Program-made: the position numbers and the translations under genes
NCBI GenBank assembly: GCA_020186115.1
Contig: WSYJ01000025.1
Location: forward strand, 248,001-312,000
Direction of reading: 5' to 3'
Length of the DNA stretch: 64,000 nt
From: Histomonas meleagridis
Taxonomy: Eukaryota; Parabasalia; Tritrichomonadida; Dientamoebidae
Shown: positions 10,918 to 19,891 of the stretch, piece after piece
Layout: each line of letters opens with the position of its first letter
How positions within the stretch are numbered: the stretch's first letter is position 1
Notes under the pieces: model-generated
Seen by the model: only the letters and a program-made list of their open reading frames with translations
What the model was told of the DNA's origin: nothing
Database searches by the model: none

Positions 10918-11541
10918 TTAATCTTTGTGAAGCTTTTCATGCGTTTCTTCTTTCGTGTTGGCATTTGCTTTGGTTCGCTGATCTGCATTTGGTGGCGGCG
11001 ATTGCTTACCAAAGCAAAATGTTTTAACTGTGAATAAGAAAATAAATGTCATTGATACAATATAAGAAATAAAGAATAATTTTTTCATGTTCCTTTGGAC
11101 AGGAATTTCTTCCCTCTTTTGTGCTTTTAAGTTTGTTTTGATTCCATTGAAGTCAAAAATAATTTCTGCATTTTTTTCATCAGAAAAAGTTATGGAATAT
11201 TTGCCTCCATCAAATAACCCAGTCGAAAAAAGCTGTTGTGATGTTGTTTGGAAATTAAAATCTACAGATTTTTTGCCATATTTAAATGTGCCTTTTGAAT
11301 CTGTTTCAAAAAATATTTCAAAAAAGGTAAGAACAAAATCATCTGGATCCTGAACTGTTTTGCTTGGAGTGTTTGTATTATTCCAAATGGAACCAACAAT
11401 TATTCCATTATCTTTATGAAATTCAATATAATAAAGTGATTTTTTGGATTTATAATCATCATATATTTCCCATTCTCCGATAATATTTTTATTTAATTTG
11501 AATTGGAAAGAAATGCAAATCAACAAATAAAAAAATCCCAT
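10918..11541 (-). CDS. paralogous lumenal-domain membrane protein
   Basis: This 207-aa protein has a signal peptide (MGFFYLLICISFQF), a beta-rich lumenal domain beginning IIGEWEIYDD, a single span (LFFISYIVSMTFIFLFTVK, about residues 155-173) and a hydrophilic cytosolic tail. Layout and first strands match the convergent gene at 10142-10840, and the two stop codons are only about 77 bp apart, so the pair looks like an old inverted duplication. Its 5' end is head-to-head with the Derlin gene (142 bp between starts), so they may share a promoter. No named family is recognised. Confidence 0.8.
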   Translation of the reverse strand: MGFFYLLICISFQFKLNKNIIGEWEIYDDYKSKKSLYYIEFHKDNGIIVGSIWNNTNTPSKTVQDPDDFVLTFFEIFFETDSKGTFKYGKKSVDFNFQTTSQQLFSTGLFDGGKYSITFSDEKNAEIIFDFNGIKTNLKAQKREEIPVQRNMKKLFFISYIVSMTFIFLFTVKTFCFGKQSPPPNADQRTKANANTKEETHEKLHKD

Positions 11542-11683
11542 TTGTTCAACGATAAATATGTAATGTATTCAATGATTCGGAGCCCCCCACCGACGGTTAT
11601 CGAGCCACATAAGGATTCAATTTTTATTTGTCTGAACAAAAATGCATTGAGAATGAATCCGACCAGACAAATAAATCAAAACA

Positions 11684-12316
11684 ATGTTTGACAGCATCAC
11701 ATCAGCACCAATAACAAAAGCTATTATATTAGTTTCAGTATCGATGTCTATACTCACATATTTTAATGTAGTCCCAATTCATTATCTATCATTTAGTCCT
11801 AAAATGATTTTTGAATATGGGCAATATTGGAGATTTCTCTCATCGCCTTTTTACTTTGGCGATTTCAAAATATCACTCATTCTTTCCTTATACAATATCG
11901 CACAATTTTCATCAACAGTAGAATCAGGTATTTTTACAGGAAGGCCAGAAAATTTCTTAATTTTCCTCATGTTTGGTATTTTATGTTTTTACTTTTTGTC
12001 ACCTATTTTTCATATAGTATTTATTGGGCAGTTATTAGTTCCATATATTACATATTATTGGTCCAAACATTTCGGTGATCAGAAGATACAAATGTTTTCC
12101 TTGCCGATTCCAATTCAAGCACAATATTTACCAATGGTCACACTCGCAATTAATTACATCGAAAATGGTAAAATTGCATTGGTAACAAATTTCATCGCAT
12201 ACGCTATAGGACATGTGTACTTCTTTGTTCATGATGTTGTTGGCGTGAAATATGGGAAGCCAATGCTAAGCGCACCAAAGTGGGTCTCTGCGGTCTTTAA
12301 GAGCATAAAATTTTAA
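11684..12316 (+). CDS. Derlin family (Der1-like) ER membrane protein
   Basis: This 210-aa polytopic protein has the Derlin signatures: a first helix followed by a lumenal loop with YGQYWRFLSSPFYFG (the WR and FG elements of the rhomboid-like fold), then YNIAQFSSTVESGIFTGRPENFLIFLMFG, which corresponds to the Derlin segment leading into TM3. At least four hydrophobic spans are visible. Derlins are catalytically inactive rhomboid homologues that help move misfolded proteins out of the ER for degradation with the p97 ATPase. The C-terminal tail is short and basic and lacks an obvious SHP p97-binding motif. The start is the first ATG of the frame. Confidence 0.82.
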   Translation: MFDSITSAPITKAIILVSVSMSILTYFNVVPIHYLSFSPKMIFEYGQYWRFLSSPFYFGDFKISLILSLYNIAQFSSTVESGIFTGRPENFLIFLMFGILCFYFLSPIFHIVFIGQLLVPYITYYWSKHFGDQKIQMFSLPIPIQAQYLPMVTLAINYIENGKIALVTNFIAYAIGHVYFFVHDVVGVKYGKPMLSAPKWVSAVFKSIKF

Positions 12317-13313
12317 TTTGTTTGTAAAAAGTAATTAAAATAATATATTTTTTGAATAATAAATATTATTTTAAACAATGGAATGAGAAAATATTTGTTT
12401 AAAAATCATTGATTGTTATGAGCATAATTATCTTGCTAGATGCTTTTTTATAGTATTGGTGATTTATGAATTAACTGTTTTGAAAGCTTTTAGCATTCAT
12501 AATATGATGTTTGAAATATTTTTTATATAAAAATTTTTAAAGGGAAATGATGTGTTTAAAAATTGCCTGGAGAAAAAAAAATGCTTTTGTTATAATTTAA
12601 TAAATTATGCATAAAATGTAAAAATGCTTTTAAATATGTTATTACAAATGTGTTTAATGTTTCATGAATTTAAAATTGTTGATTTTTCTTTGATGATACT
12701 GAAAGATTTGATATTTTGGAAAAGATACGTATGAATATTATAAATAATGAAAATCATTCATATGCCATATAAATTGTATTTATTATATATGATGTTTCTA
12801 TGGTAATCTTTGTTTTTATGAATAAATTTCATAAATAATTTGGTTTATTTTTGAAAAACATTGCAATTAAGTATCCTAATAATTTTTATCATATAGGGCA
12901 TTGGTTTGCATAATGCGTTGATTGTTTTTTCTCTTTACGAATCAAAATATTTTGATAGTTGTTTTAAAAGAAACCCTCTCTGAAATTTGATCCGAATTAT
13001 TCCAACTTTTTGAGCATAAGATTTTGAAATCTGGATTAATTTCAATGCATTCTGCGGTTATGTTTAATTCCATTCGTACCGATTAATTTACATTCAATTC
13101 ACAGGCTTTTTCTGGGCATCGGCCGGTAAAAAATGCGGTTGTTATGCCAAAATGACAGATACCATTCTGAATTGGGGTGGTTAGTATTGAAAATTGTGTG
13201 TATAACAAATCAAAAGTTTTTGATTCTGCGGTTCCTTATATTGAAAACCAAAAAAACTAAATAATTTGAAATTCACAATCTAACCAAAGTTATTAAGCTC
13301 AAAACTCATTAAA
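12317..13313. other. intergenic, no clear gene
   Basis: About 1 kb of AT-rich sequence. A GC-richer patch at 13030-13190 keeps a minus-strand frame open for two runs of roughly 40 codons separated by one stop (including FGITTAFFTGRCPEKAC and MELNITAECIEINPDF). It could be a relic exon of an unknown gene; I cannot assign it. Confidence 0.4.
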
Positions 13314-13883
13314 TTACACAGTATTAGGCTGGTTTAATAGGTTATTGATCTGGAAAAAATACAAAGGGTCGAATTGAGGACCAATTTGCTCATCAGTTTT
13401 TTGCTCGATCAACATTTCTTTATCCATCTTATTAATTTTCATGATGAACCCAGGAGAACCTTTTGTTACTAATCGACCACAATAGTAAAAATCTTCTTCT
13501 GAGTTCACATCCAGATTTAATACTTTTGTTTTACGCATAATCGAATTCCATCTATTCTTGACATTATTAAGAGACCTGTTTTGGAAACACTTGGAGATGA
13601 TTGACCATTTCGGACCAAGCATATTATATTTTTCAAATAATATATGATCTTCTTCAGGCGTCCATGGCGAATGATTCACATTTGGGGACAAATAAAATTT
13701 CCATCTTTCCCTACACTGTCTTGCACTTCTTGAATTCATTTTCGATGATATAAATTTCCAACTTTTTATTCCATATTTTTCTATAAGTTTCATGAGCTTT
13801 TGGTCTTCTTCATAAGAAAATGTTTTCCTCTTTTTCTTATCATTGTTATCTGTGTTTGCGTGACTATCGCTGCGATATTCCAT
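13314..13883 (-). CDS. R2R3 Myb-like DNA-binding protein
   Basis: This 189-aa protein starts at the ATG at 13883 (MEYRSDSH); the six extra upstream codons would need a GTG start. After a basic, Asn/Asp-rich leader come two Myb repeats: repeat 1 with Phe22, Trp42 and Trp61 and the signature SARQCRERWKFYLSP, and repeat 2 with Trp74, Trp93 and Trp112 and the recognition helix NNVKNRWNSI. The layout and the Phe for the first Trp match the Myb at 501-989, but the C-terminal 70 residues differ, so they are distant paralogues. The expected role is a sequence-specific nuclear transcription factor. Confidence 0.9.
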   Translation of the reverse strand: MEYRSDSHANTDNNDKKKRKTFSYEEDQKLMKLIEKYGIKSWKFISSKMNSRSARQCRERWKFYLSPNVNHSPWTPEEDHILFEKYNMLGPKWSIISKCFQNRSLNNVKNRWNSIMRKTKVLNLDVNSEEDFYYCGRLVTKGSPGFIMKINKMDKEMLIEQKTDEQIGPQFDPLYFFQINNLLNQPNTV

Positions 13884-14713
13884 TTTTGAAATTGATATCA
13901 CTTTTTATGTTGGGTGTCAGTTTTGTTTTTTCAAAATGATAAAATAAAAATTCACATTGATATGAATAAATTTAAGATAATTTCTTGGTAGAATAATTAT
14001 GAATATCAATAATTAGATATTATTAGATAATAAATTTGCTTAAGAAATGGTATTTATTAAAATATTGATGTTTTTTATTTAATTCACTCAAAAAAGCGTT
14101 CAAAACTCTGAAAAAGCGCGTGGTTGTAAAATAATATTTGAAATGATTATTTTGCTTCAGGTAACTTTACTAGTAAAGTTATAAGCTATAAACTCATATC
14201 AAAAAATATTACCATTAATTAATTTCTCTAAAATGAGGAAATAACTAGTCGATAAAAAGGTTTTCATTTGCCCATCCAAAGAACAAATCACTGTTTTGAA
14301 AACCAAGAAGTTTTGATTGTTTTATAAAAAGTGGTTGTAAAAAAATACCACTTTCCTCAACGTTGAAGAAAGTGGTATGCATCGTAAGACGGTTTTTTAA
14401 CGTTATGAAAAATGCAGCTTAGGAATTTAACATTAAGATGTGTAATGGAAAACAATTAATTTAAAATATTGCATGCATAACCATTCGAATGGGTGAAATG
14501 CATTTATAGTAAATTTTGCTTATTTATTGCGATGTTTCAAAATATTTTCATTCTCAAAAATGAACAAGCAGACTTAGTGAAATTACTTAAACTTTTTGCA
14601 TGTTTAAATGGTCATATTAAATATATTATTTCCTTTGTTCTAAATTATGAAAACGATTATGAATAATATGAACTCTTCCAAAAATTATTCAACTATAATT
14701 TTATTTATATAGT
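13884..14713. other. intergenic region with large dyad
   Basis: There is no coding frame. It holds the 32-bp dyad at 14347-14378. A sequence gtggttgtaaaa appears at about 14120 and 14331 and again at about 59168, outside this gap. Confidence 0.5.
14347..14378. promoter_or_regulatory. 32-bp near-perfect palindrome
   Basis: The arms TACCACTTTC and GAAAGTGGTA flank a core centred on AACGTT. Only one base pair of the whole dyad is mismatched. The arms contain the CACTTT element found upstream of several genes, and the core contains an AACG Myb-like site. It lies 336 bp past the stop codon of the membrane protein gene at 14714 and 464 bp upstream of the Myb start at 13883. It could be a dimeric regulator site or a small inverted-repeat mobile remnant. 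Confidence 0.6.
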
Positions 14714-15748
14714 TTATTTTGTGTATAAGGACACTTTCAATCCTTTGCACAATTTGTACACATTGACATAAACGTCTAAACACAAGAATACTGTTACTAA
14801 TACTGACAGTATTAACCAGTAGTAGAACATCATGTTTGGGTTTTCAGGGAAATTGGAGATGACGCACATCGACCAGAAAACCATTAAAGATAATGAATAG
14901 ATATCCTTAACAGGTTTATCGAATATCTGAATGAGCAACAATTTTAGTATGACATAGAGAAGGAGAAGTGCTCCGCATGATTTGAAGAAAATATGGTCAA
15001 ATGTAAATTCGGCACTTCGTATGAAAAGTGTGGGACAGAGAAGAAGGATCGTCACAAGCCCGGGGACAATCGATTGGAAAGCTCGCTTTCGTGCTGTTGC
15101 ACTCCGGCGAAGGAGTGTATCTACTTGATTAATTGATATGAAGAGAGAGTAGTTAAAATACACTATAATTGGAAAAAGTATAGCATCGTAATTCTTTTGA
15201 TATATCATAAAAATTGGAAGGATAAGAGATATAAAGTAAATTTGTATAGAGGAAGAAAATTTAAATTTACGGGAAATATAGTTAGACCAAAATACAATCC
15301 ACTGGCAAATGCAGGGAATTATAATAACGAAATAACTATATATTGGTCTGCTGAATTGGAAAATTTGTGAAATTTTTAATAATTCAAGGATGGTAGTAAT
15401 ACCAATGGAGAAGGTGTCAAGAATGGCAATAATTGGTTGAATTTCTTTTTGATCTTTTAATTGTAATATTGAACAATCTGTAATGAGCTGTTTGATTATC
15501 ACAAATATAGAATTGAATAAAACTAAGTTATAACTTGGAATTTGAGATAACATATATGTTGTTTTAAATATCATAAATTGAAGACAAATATAGAAGAGAT
15601 GAAGAAATATTGACCAAACAGATGGAAATATTACAAAAGGAGATAGTTTAGAAATAATCTGCATCATCGAGTTAAACCTTTGATTGCTGATGACCACTGA
15701 ATCTGAAAAGCTTTTTGCCGTAACTGCTTCAGCAAAACTCAGCTTCAT
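14714..15748 (-). CDS. polytopic membrane protein, possibly degenerate CDP-alcohol phosphotransferase
   Basis: This 344-aa protein starts at the ATG at 15748 (MKLSFAEA); seven further codons would need a TTG. It has about nine or ten hydrophobic spans. The number of spans, a segment near residues 95-118 (SILQLKDQKEIQPIIAILD) and the C-terminal VYVNVYKLCKGLKVSLYTK resemble choline/ethanolamine phosphotransferases (EPT/CPT). If that alignment is right, Gln, a basic residue, Pro and one Asp are kept, while the catalytic DG, AR and final Asp of the CDP-AP motif are lost, making it a pseudoenzyme. The membrane protein call is firm; the family call is tentative. Confidence 0.6.
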   Translation of the reverse strand: MKLSFAEAVTAKSFSDSVVISNQRFNSMMQIISKLSPFVIFPSVWSIFLHLFYICLQFMIFKTTYMLSQIPSYNLVLFNSIFVIIKQLITDCSILQLKDQKEIQPIIAILDTFSIGITTILELLKISQIFQFSRPIYSYFVIIIPCICQWIVFWSNYISRKFKFSSSIQIYFISLILPIFMIYQKNYDAILFPIIVYFNYSLFISINQVDTLLRRSATARKRAFQSIVPGLVTILLLCPTLFIRSAEFTFDHIFFKSCGALLLLYVILKLLLIQIFDKPVKDIYSLSLMVFWSMCVISNFPENPNMMFYYWLILSVLVTVFLCLDVYVNVYKLCKGLKVSLYTK

Positions 15749-16041
15749 TATATGTAACGATACTCTCAAAAATCAGTTTTATTGGCCGGAAAAGTAAATG
15801 ATTGAATTAAAAAACGTTCTCTGCAGTAAAACGATCACATGACCAAAACGATAGGTTGCTTTTTCAGTCAAAATAAAACTTACAAAGTATAGTCAAACAG
15901 CAATTTTAATCCAAATATTGAATAACGGTGTAAACCTATCGGTTCTGATAATAATCAATTATATTATGTAAACATCAGAAATCTAAAAAGGCTTGGAAAC
16001 AACTCATTCAAAAAAATATTGTTGGTATAAGATTGCATTTT

Positions 16042-16482
16042 TTATGTTGCATATCTGGATGTCCATTCGCGTGCTGTTTTTTCAAATTCCTTTGGATCAT
16101 TTTGATATTGAGAACCAATTGATGCGACAAGTGGAGTTTCCCAATTTGGTTCTTTAAGTAAGCAATAGATAAACTCGATAGCGTGCTTCAATGTATAGTT
16201 GGATTTCCATTCGCTCTTTAATTGATCAAGGCAAATTTTTCCGTCTTCATTGATGTTTGGATGATAAATCTTGGTTTCGAACCTGATTTGTGGTGGTGCT
16301 GATGGGTATTGTGGTGGAATTGTCATGATCAAGAAGAAAATTCCATCTTCATATGGTGTTCCTTCTGGTGGACTGAGTGTAACACGAAGGTTGCTAATGT
16401 CATCTTCGATTGGATCAATTGTGAACTTCAAATCATCATCTTCACTGTATTGAATGAGTTCGCGTTGGATTGCAGCGTTCAT
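16042..16482 (-). CDS. ubiquitin-conjugating enzyme E2
   Basis: This is a complete 146-aa UBC fold of the canonical minimal length. The HPN tripeptide is at residues 74-76 and the active cysteine at 84 in GKICLDQL, followed by EWKSNYTLKHAIEFIYCLL and PNWETPL. The backside and E1-binding N-terminal helix is short (MNAAIQRELIQY). Overall features resemble the UBE2N/UBE2D-like class, but the acidic stretch SEDDD after helix 1 and the loop residues do not allow assignment to one orthologue. It takes ubiquitin from E1 by thioester and passes it to E3 targets. Position 16482 is the first ATG. An inverted CACTTT-type element lies at 16504-16513, about 22 bp upstream. Confidence 0.93.
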   Translation of the reverse strand: MNAAIQRELIQYSEDDDLKFTIDPIEDDISNLRVTLSPPEGTPYEDGIFFLIMTIPPQYPSAPPQIRFETKIYHPNINEDGKICLDQLKSEWKSNYTLKHAIEFIYCLLKEPNWETPLVASIGSQYQNDPKEFEKTAREWTSRYAT

Positions 16483-16737
16483 TAAGTCGCAGGCTATTTA
16501 GATGCCACTTTTGTTGTCATTTTTAAGTGTTCACCAAACAAACTTATTCAAAATTTAACCGAATTTGAAATTGGGTTATTTTCGATCATTTTTCTTTCAA
16601 TTTTAACTTTTTAAATAATTGAACGATTAATTGTCAAGTGATTCGTTTAATCTTTTATTGATGTAAATAAAAGTAATAAACATCAAACAAATGTTTTAAT
16701 GTTAAAAACTTTTACAGAAATATAATTTTACCATTAT

Positions 16738-17215
16738 TACATCCCTGTGCAAGCACAACTAGTTTCAAGCATGTTAACTATTTCTTTTTGTTTCCTCTGG
16801 TTGGTTTTCATAAGTGCTGTTCCAAGTATGTTAATTAATTTCCAAATATTATTTTTAAATTTTAAATTAAGAAATCAAAAATTAAAATGAATAAATGAAT
16901 ATTTTTATCATTAATATCAATTTTTTCTTTCTCAAGAAGTAATTTTACCATTTCTATTTTACAATTGAGAACTGCTTTCATATATGCTGTTCTAACTAAT
17001 TTAAATAATTTCCAAATATTATTTTGAAATCCAAAATTATTAAAATAAATATAAAATAATGTGTTTTTCGTCAAAAACGAAATATGCATCTTTTGGTGTA
17101 TCAGAATGAAAGCAAGAAACCATGATTCTATATGTAAATTCATTAATGCTATTAATAAAGGGTTAACTTTGTTAGGTTGCACAAAAGCGAGTTCATAAAA
17201 ACAGTGATCAGACAC
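16738..17215 (-). pseudogene. ankyrin-repeat gene relic with AT-rich spacers
   Basis: Three ankyrin cores are visible on the minus strand: ALMNLHIES...FILIHQ starting at 17149, AYMKAVLNCKIEMVKLLLE starting at 16987 (ending KEKIDINDKN), and TALMKTNQRKQKEIVNMLE with its Ala codon starting at 16817. Between the last two lies a spacer with stops that ends attaatt...cttggaaca before the next TA(L/M) codons. The distance between those two cores is 170 bp, exactly the spacing seen in the array at 42 kb. Further degenerate ankyrin-like sequence may extend to about 17480. It has no intact start, so it is either a pseudogene or a gene with unusual introns. Confidence 0.65.
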
Positions 17216-18070
17216 AAGATAACTGATTTTGGAAAAATTATTAAGCGCATTGGCACTTTTTATGGAGAAAATTTAAATGGTTTGTTATTCTAAATTGTAA
17301 GGTTTATTTATTTACTTCATTGTTAAAGTGGATCCACTTTTTGAAGCATTCATGAAGGAAAATAGGATTTTCAAAAAAGAACATAAAATAATGATGCTGT
17401 GTGCAGCACGTATAACATTAAGCTGTATCCATTTTCTTAATCTCATATATGAGGAAAACAAGAAATGGATCAGTCTGGAATAAATTTTAGGATTTTTTTC
17501 GACTTTTATTGAGATTTTAGAATCATTTGATAAAACAAAATATTGAATTCACTTCAAATTAAAATTTTCTTTAATATTAGGATAAGATTCTATAGGGAAA
17601 TCAGTAACAAATACAAAAGTTTGATAATGTTTTTCCTGTTCAATATAATAGTATAGGAATTGTAGAAGAATTAAGATAATATAATTTCTTTGTTCCATTT
17701 GGTTGCTGTAAATCAGTGATTCCTGATAAATAAAATTCATACATATCCATTTGGTTGTTCATCTTTGAAATACATTTGAAATATTTCTTCACCATCAATA
17801 ACATATATTTCAAGATAACGATAATCAAAAACTTTTGATGCTCCACCTATTGTAAGTACGTTTTTTGCTTTTCCAAGATTTCGAATTGTAAAATATTTCT
17901 CCATAATAAAACTAAACAATTTTCTCCTACTTAAGGATTATAAACAACATTATCATCAAGTATATTATAATCCATTGTTGATTCAACAGGTAAACATATG
18001 AGGATTTTCTAATGAAAGAGTAGATAAAAAAAGATCTATGTTCTCAAAAAGTCGATTATATTGTGATATA

Positions 18071-18093
18071 GGGTGCGTGGAAAGTTAGTATAA
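18071..18093. repeat. mariner left terminal inverted repeat
   Basis: About 23 bp pairs with 19313-19335 with one mismatch (A/C at the 17th base). The first 16 bases, GGGTGCGTGGAAAGTT, are identical in both ends. Confidence 0.9.
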
Positions 18094-18143
18094 TTTTTTC
18101 CGATTTTAGATGTTTTCAAAAATCAATTAAATATATAATTTCT

Positions 18144-19156
18144 TTACTCAATATACTCTCCATTCATATGAATACATTGTTTCAATTTTCTTATCCAAGA
18201 GTAATATATTGAATTTATTTCGTATTGCGTGAATTGATTCAAAATTTTCATTATCTCAATTTTAAGATCGTTAACTTCTGAACACTCGATCCCTACCATT
18301 CGTCCTTTAACTGTACCAAAGATCCCAAAGTCGCAAGGGTCAAGATCGGGCAAATAGGCTGGATGATCGAGTTTTAAAAAGTTTGTAGTTAATAAGAACT
18401 CTCTCACTTTTTTAGCAGTATGAGGTCTTGCATTATCATAATGCACAACCCATTTTAGACCGTTGGGAGGCTTTTCTTGCTCACATGTATTTCTAAGTTG
18501 ACTCAGTATATTGTTAATAAAGTAGTCAGCATTAATAGATTCCTTGTCATCCTTAAATATGATTAGTTTGACTCCTTCTCCAGAGAGAAAATAAAATAAT
18601 CATGATTTTTCTCTTAAAATAGCTTGAAGATTCTCTTTGTATTAATTCTTCAGGTTCAATAACCCATTGAGTTCTGGCGTCATAATAAAAATAAAACCAG
18701 GACTCGTCTCCTGTAAGAACATATTTAAAATTTGTTTCAATATGCTTTTCAAGTTCTTTTAGCATCGATTTTGCATATCTTACTCTGGCACTTTTTTGGT
18801 CTGGTGTTAAAAAATGCGGCACCAGTTTTGATCTTAGGTTTCTATATCCCAAATTGTTTCTCAATCGATCCCTAACCAACCAATCTGATACATTTAGTTG
18901 TCGTGCTATTGAACGAGCGAAACATAAAGGATCTTCTTCTAATAATTTTTGAATAGAATTTACAATTTGATCATCGTATGGTCTTCCTGACCTTTCTTCA
19001 TCTTCTACATGAAAGTGTACGAAATCTTTGCATCCATTTGTATATTGTGGGAAGTTTGTATGCTTCTTCCCCATAATGTTTTTCTAATATCTCTTGCATT
19101 TCTTGTGCGTTCTTCCCTTTTGTGAAGAACTTTATAATTACTCTTTGTTCCTCCAT
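18144..19156 (-). pseudogene. mariner transposase, two frameshifts
   Basis: The gene starts at the ATG at 19156 (MEEQRVIIKFF). Three frame segments together give a full mariner transposase: an N-terminal HTH (KNAQEMQEILEKHYGEE; SIARQLNVSDWLVRDRL), the GRP linker, TGDESWFYFYYD with the first catalytic Asp, HYDNARPH with the second, and LPDLDPCDF with the third. Exactly 34 residues separate the second and third Asp, the DD34D signature of mariners. Frame breaks lie near 19025 (before HVEDEERSGRP) and near 18575 (before GEGVKLIIF). All catalytic residues survive, so inactivation appears fairly recent. Confidence 0.9.
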
Positions 19157-19312
19157 AAAAAAATGTCAAACCTCCATTTTTAACGTACATAATTAAAAAT
19201 AACTTTTCATGTGTTTAAGATAACAAAACAAAATTCATAGAGAAAAAAAATACTACATGTACAAATACTATATTAATATAAATTTTATTTATATCTTTAT
19301 CACATATTATTT

Positions 19313-19335
19313 TTATACGAACTTTCCACGCACCC
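19313..19335. repeat. mariner right terminal inverted repeat
   Basis: The reverse complement starts GGGTGCGTGGAAAGTTCG and matches the left end. It is followed by TA. Confidence 0.9.
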
Positions 19336-19891
19336 TATAAATGATGACCAAATACATAAGTTTAGCATCTGGTGCTATACCATTATATGAAGATATTTTA
19401 CTATTAGGGATTAAAGCTTTGCCTGCAAGAATTCCTGAAACTTCTGTTCCATGATCATTATTATGAGCAAATTTATAAAATTCTTGTTCTGTTTGATAAA
19501 AGTTTTCAACATATAAAGTTTTCCTATGCAATTATTTGACGAAATTTAATTGGTACATTTAGATCATAAAACATAGTATGATAATAATCACTGATGAATA
19601 ATAATGTAGTTAGTAATTTATACGATACAAAAATAAGGAAAACAACAAATTTTTTGTTAAATAGATTTAACTCATTTAGTATTGACAAAACTTATTTTTA
19701 ATTAAAGAATAGTTAATTTTTCGTGAATCTATTGACAATAACTTATAAGCTTAAATCTACATTTTATCTAAAATTAAAATACTCAAAACTTTTGGCGTTT
19801 TTAATATAAGGACTTTTTATTGTTGTAATTTCATTTTCTTTTCGATTCAACAACACCCAAAATCATTTTTCATATAACATGTCTCATATTC

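Larger units (their letters stand above)
18071..19335 (-). mobile_element. mariner-family DNA transposon (1265 bp)
   Basis: The element is bounded by terminal inverted repeats starting GGGTGCGTGGAAAGTT at both ends, next to TA target-site duplications (18069-18070 and 19336-19337). The length is typical for mariner. The single gene inside is a mariner transposase with two frame breaks. The element is inserted in the subtilase relic just after the DAKLMYLVII segment, and reading across the empty site keeps the protease frame locally. Confidence 0.93.
17549..19620 (-). pseudogene. subtilisin-family serine protease relic, split by mariner
   Basis: Upstream of the mariner (minus-strand sense, about 19620-19336) lies a subtilase N-terminal half: FYDLNVPIKF, then the catalytic-His segment NNDHGTEVSGILAGKAL and the following YNGIAPDAKLMYLVII, all diagnostic of the S8 family. 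Downstream of the element (18070-17549) come NIDLFLSTLS, MDYNILDDNVVYNP and LGKAKNVLTIGGASK, the segment that follows the oxyanion Asn in subtilases, then a tail without a visible GTSMA serine motif. The downstream half changes frame several times, so decay is well beyond the insertion. The Asp motif is degraded. Trichomonads carry a family of such surface or secreted proteases; this copy is dead. Confidence 0.75.

Noticed and set aside
18780-18800. GGCACTTTTTTGG match inside the mariner taken as promoter element
   Set aside because: It lies in transposase coding sequence, so similarity to the CACTTT element is likely chance.
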